Shown here one piece after another: positions 43,822-47,799 of a stretch of DNA of 47,799 bases. The notes under the pieces were generated by a model. It had not been told where the DNA came from and searched no databases. It was given only the letters and a program-made list of their open reading frames with translations. Source of the DNA: Thermoanaerobaculales bacterium. GTDB lineage: Bacteria > Acidobacteriota > Thermoanaerobaculia > Thermoanaerobaculales > Sulfomarinibacteraceae. A program made the position numbers and the translations under genes. Positions within the stretch are counted from its first letter, which is position 1, and each line of letters starts with the position of its first letter. The DNA lies in assembly GCA_029287235.1 (NCBI GenBank), contig JARFRM010000062.1:1-47799 (forward strand), read 5' to 3'.

Positions 43822-45006
43822 ATGGCTCGACGAAACGTGGTGGTGATGCCCGGTGACGGAATCGGTCAGGTGGTGCTGCCTGAGGCCCTTCGGGTGCTCG
43901 AGGCGGCGGGGTTCGAGGCGAACTGGATATCCGCCGACATCGGCTGGGAGTTCTGGATCCATGAGGGCAATCCACTCCCCCAGAGGACCATCGATCTCAT
44001 CGCGGAGCACAAGGTGGCGCTCTTCGGCGCCATCACGTCGAAACCCAAAGATGCTGCGGCAGAAGAGCTTTTGCCCGAGCTCCGGGACCGGGGACTGGTC
44101 TATTACTCGCCCATCGTCGGGCTCCGTCAACGGTTCGACCTGGACGTGTCCATCCGGCCGTGTATCACCTTCCCGGGCAACCCCTTAAACTTCATCCGCC
44201 GCGCCGCCGACGGAGGAGTGGATGAGCCTGGGGTCAACTCGGTGATCTTCCGGCAGAACACCGAGGGCCTCTACGGAGGGGTCGAGTGGACCGACCCACC
44301 GGATCAGGTCTGGCGGGCCCTCGACACCCACCCGAGATTTGCCAGTTTCCGCGATGTGCCGCGTGAAGATCTCGCGGTTTCGACGCGGATCTTCACCCGC
44401 GGCAAATGCCGCCGGATCTGCGAGGAGGCCTTTGCCTACGCGGCCAAGCACGGTTACTCCTCAGTCACCGTCTGTGAGAAACCCAACGTGATCCGGGAGA
44501 CGTCGGGGATGATGTTGGACGAGGGGCGCAAGGTTCAGACGCGCTACCCCGATATCCAGCTCTGGGACACCAACATCGACGCCCAGATGATGTGGTTGAC
44601 CAAGAACCCCGAGGACTACGGCGTCATCGTTGCCGGCAACATGTTCGGCGACATCATCTCGGATGGTTTTGCCGGTCTCGTCGGCGGCCTCGGTTTCGCC
44701 GCGTCGGCCAATATCGGCGCCGAGGTGGGGGTCTTCGAGCCCACCCACGGCTCGGCTCCCAAGTATGCCGATCTCGATCCATCCATCGTCAACCCGATCG
44801 CCATGGTCCTGTCGGCGGTGATGATGCTGGACTGGATCGGTGAGACCGTTCTTGCCGGAAGGGTCCGCGATGCGGTTGCGGCCGTTGTCGCCGACGGCTC
44901 GGTCCGATGCTACGACATGCTCAAGCTGCGGGGCGGACCGGACGCCATCGCGCAGGGAGCGGCGACCACCACTCAGATGACCGACGCCATCATCTCCAGG
45001 CTCTGA
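43822..45006 (+). CDS. Isocitrate/isopropylmalate-type dehydrogenase, probably isocitrate dehydrogenase
   Basis: 394 residues of the beta-decarboxylating dehydrogenase family. VVMPGDGIGQVVLPEALRVL, the substrate loop FRQNTEGLYGGVEW, the catalytic Lys in CEKPNVIRE, and the metal Asp residues in GNMFGDIISDGFAGLVGGLGF are present. The cofactor site HGSAPKYA has Lys-Tyr, as in NADP-dependent isocitrate dehydrogenase, rather than the Asp-Ile of NAD-dependent relatives. Substrate loop LRQRFDLDVSIRPC differs from classic isocitrate dehydrogenase, so 3-isopropylmalate or homoisocitrate remain possible. ATG 43822 has GGAGG at 43810-43814. The citrate lyase genes 63 bp downstream favour isocitrate. Confidence 0.8.
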   Translation: MARRNVVVMPGDGIGQVVLPEALRVLEAAGFEANWISADIGWEFWIHEGNPLPQRTIDLIAEHKVALFGAITSKPKDAAAEELLPELRDRGLVYYSPIVGLRQRFDLDVSIRPCITFPGNPLNFIRRAADGGVDEPGVNSVIFRQNTEGLYGGVEWTDPPDQVWRALDTHPRFASFRDVPREDLAVSTRIFTRGKCRRICEEAFAYAAKHGYSSVTVCEKPNVIRETSGMMLDEGRKVQTRYPDIQLWDTNIDAQMMWLTKNPEDYGVIVAGNMFGDIISDGFAGLVGGLGFAASANIGAEVGVFEPTHGSAPKYADLDPSIVNPIAMVLSAVMMLDWIGETVLAGRVRDAVAAVVADGSVRCYDMLKLRGGPDAIAQGAATTTQMTDAIISRL

Positions 45007-45007
45007 T

Positions 45008-45031
45008 GCGATCTTCGATCCCGTTCCCGAT
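45008..45031. repeat. 6-bp tandem repeat (CGAT/CCCGTT/CCCGAT)
   Basis: Four hexamers (GCGATC, TTCGAT, CCCGTT, CCCGAT) start at the stop of the dehydrogenase gene; the last two equal units at 35437-35448. Confidence 0.5.
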
Positions 45032-45069
45032 GGGTTGGGTGCGGCGATCCGGACCGAAAGGGTGCTCGC

Positions 45070-46269
45070 ATGCCTGACCTCCGCCCCGCCGCCGCAGGCC
45101 CGCTCGGAGACGATGTCCGCTCGGACTGTCACGTCGCCTACGAACCCGGAAGCGAGTCCCTCACACTCGAAATCTCATCCAAGGTCGATTACCTCTTCGG
45201 CGATGCCATCGAGACCGCAGGGCGCAGGGTGGCGGGCGAGCTCGGGGTCGAAACGGGAGAGCTCCGGGTCGTTGATCGAGGCGCCCTGGAATGGGTCATC
45301 CTGGCCCGCGCCGAGACCTGCCTCCGGCTGGCCGGGGCCGACGGCCCCGCCGTCTTGCCCGAAGCGGCTCCGGGCGCCGGCGAGCCGCGGTTGCGGGAGC
45401 GTCTGCGCCGGAGCCGGCTCTACCTGCCCGGAAACCGACCCAAGCTGATGCTCTCGGCCGGGCTCTATGGCGCCGACGGGCTGATCCTCGATCTCGAGGA
45501 CTCGGTGACCCCGGCCGATAAGGATGCAGCCCGGCTGCTGGTCAGGAACGCGCTGATCGCCCTCGATTGGGGGGCGTCGGAGAGGATGGTCCGGGTCAAT
45601 CAGGGAGATCTCGGTCTCGAGGATCTGCGCCGGATCGCCCAGCACAACCCCCATGTCGTGCTCCTTCCGAAGATCGAGGATCCGGAACAGGTTCGGCAGG
45701 CGGCAGCCCTGCTGCGGGAGACCGTGGGCGACGAGGCTCCGTTTCTTATGCCCATCCTCGAGTCGCCGCTCGGCCTCCACAGGGCCTACGAGATCGCAGC
45801 TGCCGATGAACTCGTGGTCGCTCTGACCCTCGGTCTCGAAGATCTCTCGGCCGAGCTCGGTGCACCGCGCTCCGAAGCGGGATGGGAGAGTTTCGGCGCC
45901 CGACAGACCACGGTCTATGCGGCCCGGGCGGCGGGGGTCCAACCCATCGCCTCGGTCTTTTCGGACATTTCGGACGAGACGGCTCTCGCGAGCTATGTCC
46001 GACGCGAACGAGGTCTTGGCTTCGACGGCATCGGCTGTATCCATCCGCGTCAGATTCCCGTGGTCCACGCCGAGATGACCCCCACCCGGGCCGAGGCCGA
46101 AAAGGCCGTGATGATCGTCCGCGCCGCGCGCGAGGCTGAACGGCGGGGTCTCGGAGCGGTGGCCGTGGGTTCGAAGATGGTCGATCCCCCGGTGGTCAAG
46201 CAGGCGTTTCGGACGGTGGAGCTCGCGGTCGCCGGGGGGGTGTTGGCCGCGGACTGGGATGACAATTGA
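45070..46269 (+). CDS. Citrate lyase CitD-CitE fusion (acyl carrier plus beta subunit)
   Basis: 399 residues. Residues 1-95 match CitD, the acyl carrier: AAAGPLGDDVRSDCHV, SKVDYLFGDAIETAGRRV, and VVDRGALEWVILARAETCL. Ser18 in RSD is the best candidate for the phosphoribosyl-dephospho-CoA group. From about 113 the chain is CitE: RSRLYLPGNRPKLM, LILDLEDSVTPADKD, VRVNQGD, LLPKIEDPEQV, PILESPLGL and GLEDLSAELGA, then GFDGIGCIHPRQI. CitE cleaves citryl-thioester to acetyl-thioester plus oxaloacetate. In known citrate lyases these are separate proteins, so the fusion is unusual. ATG 45070 follows AAAGGG. Next gene citF, 36 bp on. Confidence 0.88.
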   Translation: MPDLRPAAAGPLGDDVRSDCHVAYEPGSESLTLEISSKVDYLFGDAIETAGRRVAGELGVETGELRVVDRGALEWVILARAETCLRLAGADGPAVLPEAAPGAGEPRLRERLRRSRLYLPGNRPKLMLSAGLYGADGLILDLEDSVTPADKDAARLLVRNALIALDWGASERMVRVNQGDLGLEDLRRIAQHNPHVVLLPKIEDPEQVRQAAALLRETVGDEAPFLMPILESPLGLHRAYEIAAADELVVALTLGLEDLSAELGAPRSEAGWESFGARQTTVYAARAAGVQPIASVFSDISDETALASYVRRERGLGFDGIGCIHPRQIPVVHAEMTPTRAEAEKAVMIVRAAREAERRGLGAVAVGSKMVDPPVVKQAFRTVELAVAGGVLAADWDDN

Positions 46270-46297
46270 GTGAAAAGTGAAAAGTGAGGAGTGAGGG
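46270..46297 (+). repeat. 7-bp tandem repeat in the citF leader
   Basis: Four heptamers (GTGAAAA, GTGAAAA, GTGAGGA, GTGAGGG). The last supplies the GAGGGG ribosome site of citF, 7 nt before its ATG. Confidence 0.85.
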
Positions 46298-46305
46298 GCG
46301 GTGGG

Positions 46306-47799
46306 ATGAAGGTTGAGATGATCACCAATGCTGCCGGACGGTCGGTTCCGACCGAGGTCAACGGTCGTGAGAGTGTTCCTTTTGCCGGGGTCGGCGGTCA
46401 TCGGCCAACCGGGCGCAAGGCGGCGCCCGTCATCACCACCTGCATCGACTACCCGGCGGACGGCGACAAGCGGGTGGGATCCATCCGCGAAGCCCTCGAT
46501 CGGGTGGGTCTGGCCGACGGCATGGTGGTCTCATCGCACCACCACCTGCGCAACGGCGACGGGGTGGCGAATCTGGTCTTCGATGCCGCTGCGGACCTCG
46601 GTCGACGCGATCTCGTGTGGTTCCCGTCGGCGTCCTTTCCGGTCCATGCCAACCAGATCGGGCATCTCGACAGCGGGGTGATCCACCACATCGAAGGCTC
46701 CATGAACGGCCCCCTCGGCGCCTACTGTTCGACGGGCAAGATGCGTGGTCTCGGGGTTTTGCGGTCGCACGGCGGCCGCTGGCAGGCGATCCAGGATGGT
46801 GAGGTCCACATCGATGTCGCCGTCATTGCCGCTCCCACAGCCGACGCTTTCGGCAACGCCACCGGTGACCGTGGACCGGCGGGCTGCGGTTTGCTCGGCT
46901 TTGCCCTCGCCGACTCCGTCCATGCCGAAAAGGTCATCGTCGTGACCGACAATCTGGTGCCCTTCCCCTGCCTGCCGTGGCAGATCCAGGGCAACAATGT
47001 CGATGTCGTCGTCGAGGTCGACTCCATCGGCGACCCGGCCAAGATCGTCTCCGGGACGACGCGAATCACCCAGAGCCCCGACCGCCGCCGCATCGCCGAG
47101 CTCGCCGCCCGGTTCTGCGCCGATGCCGGGATCATGAAACCGGGGTTCTCGTTTCAGGCCGGAGCCGGCGGTACCACCCTGGCCTTCGCCATCTACCTCC
47201 GCGATCTCATGCGGTCGGCCGGAGTCACGGCGCGTTTCGCCCGGGGCGGCTCGAACAAGTACATGGTGGAGATGCTCTCAGAGGGCCTCATCGAGGTCAT
47301 CCTCGATGGCCAGACCTTCGACCTCGATGCGGTGCAGTCACTCCGGGAAGACCCGCGTCATGTCAACACCTCACCCTTCACTTCGTACAACTTCCACGGT
47401 AAGGGCAACTTCGCCTCCATGGTCGATGTCTCGGTGCTGGGCGCCACCGAGGTGGACGTCAACTTCAACGGCAACGTGGTGACCCACTCCGACGGCCGGC
47501 TGCTGCACGGCATCGGCGGCTGGCAGAACTGCCTCGCCGCCCGCTGCGCGATGCTGCTGGTGCCGTCGTTCCGCGATCGCATTCCAGTGATCGTCGACGA
47601 GGTGACCACGGTCTGCGGTCCAGGCGAACTGATCGACGTCGTGGTCACCGAGCGCGGCATCGCCGTCAACCCACGGCGCCAGGACCTGATGGATGCGGTG
47701 GCGGGCTCCAACCTGCCGATCAAGTCCATCCAGGACCTCAAGGCCGAGCTCGATCAGCTGTGCGGTGTACCGGGCAAGATCGAGCGCTCGGAGCAGCCC
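46306..47799 (+). CDS. citF: Citrate lyase alpha subunit, 3' end beyond the window
   Basis: 498 codons are present and open to the last base; the family is about 510 residues, so only the C-terminus is missing. CitF is the citrate:acetyl-ACP transferase of citrate lyase. VGGHRPTGRKAAP, RVGSIREALDRVGLADGM, ISSHHHLRNGD-like SSHHHLRNGDGV, FPSASFPVHANQIGHLDSG, KPGFSFQAGAGGTTLA and TVCGPGELIDVVVTERGIAVNP are CitF signatures. ATG 46306 follows the heptamer-derived GAGGGG; ATG 46318 is possible. CitC, CitX and CitG, needed to load the prosthetic group, are not in the window and may follow. Confidence 0.92.
   Translation, partial: MKVEMITNAAGRSVPTEVNGRESVPFAGVGGHRPTGRKAAPVITTCIDYPADGDKRVGSIREALDRVGLADGMVVSSHHHLRNGDGVANLVFDAAADLGRRDLVWFPSASFPVHANQIGHLDSGVIHHIEGSMNGPLGAYCSTGKMRGLGVLRSHGGRWQAIQDGEVHIDVAVIAAPTADAFGNATGDRGPAGCGLLGFALADSVHAEKVIVVTDNLVPFPCLPWQIQGNNVDVVVEVDSIGDPAKIVSGTTRITQSPDRRRIAELAARFCADAGIMKPGFSFQAGAGGTTLAFAIYLRDLMRSAGVTARFARGGSNKYMVEMLSEGLIEVILDGQTFDLDAVQSLREDPRHVNTSPFTSYNFHGKGNFASMVDVSVLGATEVDVNFNGNVVTHSDGRLLHGIGGWQNCLAARCAMLLVPSFRDRIPVIVDEVTTVCGPGELIDVVVTERGIAVNPRRQDLMDAVAGSNLPIKSIQDLKAELDQLCGVPGKIERSEQP

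Overview
The window is GC-rich, gene-dense bacterial DNA from a Gram-negative type of cell. It encodes meso-diaminopimelate peptidoglycan genes (mpl, dapF), outer-membrane-style lipoproteins and SecG/YidD/LepB export factors. My best guess at the phylum is Acidobacteriota, perhaps a Thermoanaerobaculia-like lineage. The basis is Ser/Thr kinases with TolB/TPR sensor tails, secreted proteins carrying a recurrent 'W-x-TDL-x-NPG' domain, a roadblock/MglA pair and many short intergenic repeats. No rRNA is present, so this placement is inference. The first 60 bases are not genomic: they are an Illumina Nextera P5/i5/Read-1 adapter, so the left edge is a contig end and the first gene is truncated by it.

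Layout. 1-4.6 kb: a 5'-truncated TolB-TPR protein and a Ser/Thr kinase with a beta-propeller. 4.7-8.7 kb: two divergent tRNA-Ser genes, then gltX-glnS. 8.8-13.2 kb: a very large secreted BNR-repeat protein. 13.3-16.9 kb: a minus-strand operon gapA-pgk-tpiA-secG followed by tRNA-Leu(GAG). 16.9-17.3 kb: tRNA-Glu followed by tandem copies of its own 3' end. 17.5-19.7 kb: a DUF4870-like membrane protein, yidD and a secreted protein. 20.2-23.6 kb: dnaX-recR and mglB-mglA. 24-29.1 kb: a short glmU, transaldolase, glmS and pgpA. 29.2-33 kb: hslV-hslU-FN3 lipoprotein-dapF. 33.2-37.4 kb: uvrD/pcrA and mpl. 37.4-43.4 kb: a DUF1573 protein, tsaD, lepB, a small membrane protein, pyrF and an AlkP-fold pseudoenzyme. 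43.8 kb to the end: an isocitrate dehydrogenase-like gene, a citD-citE fusion and citF, which runs off the window.

The genes are mostly core metabolism and housekeeping. They cover lower glycolysis, amino-sugar supply for the cell wall, peptidoglycan recycling, tRNA charging and modification, replication and repair, proteolysis and export. The last cluster links 2-oxoglutarate/isocitrate to citrate and citrate to acetate plus oxaloacetate. I saw no phage, CRISPR, toxin-antitoxin or defence cassette.

The unusual signal lies between the genes: tRNA-derived tandem repeats, degenerate 6- and 7-bp tandem repeats, paired inverted palindromes resembling REPINs, and a dispersed 27-bp sequence in four copies. 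Several genes without a Shine-Dalgarno have a -10-like hexamer 6-8 nt before the start codon, which suggests leaderless transcripts.
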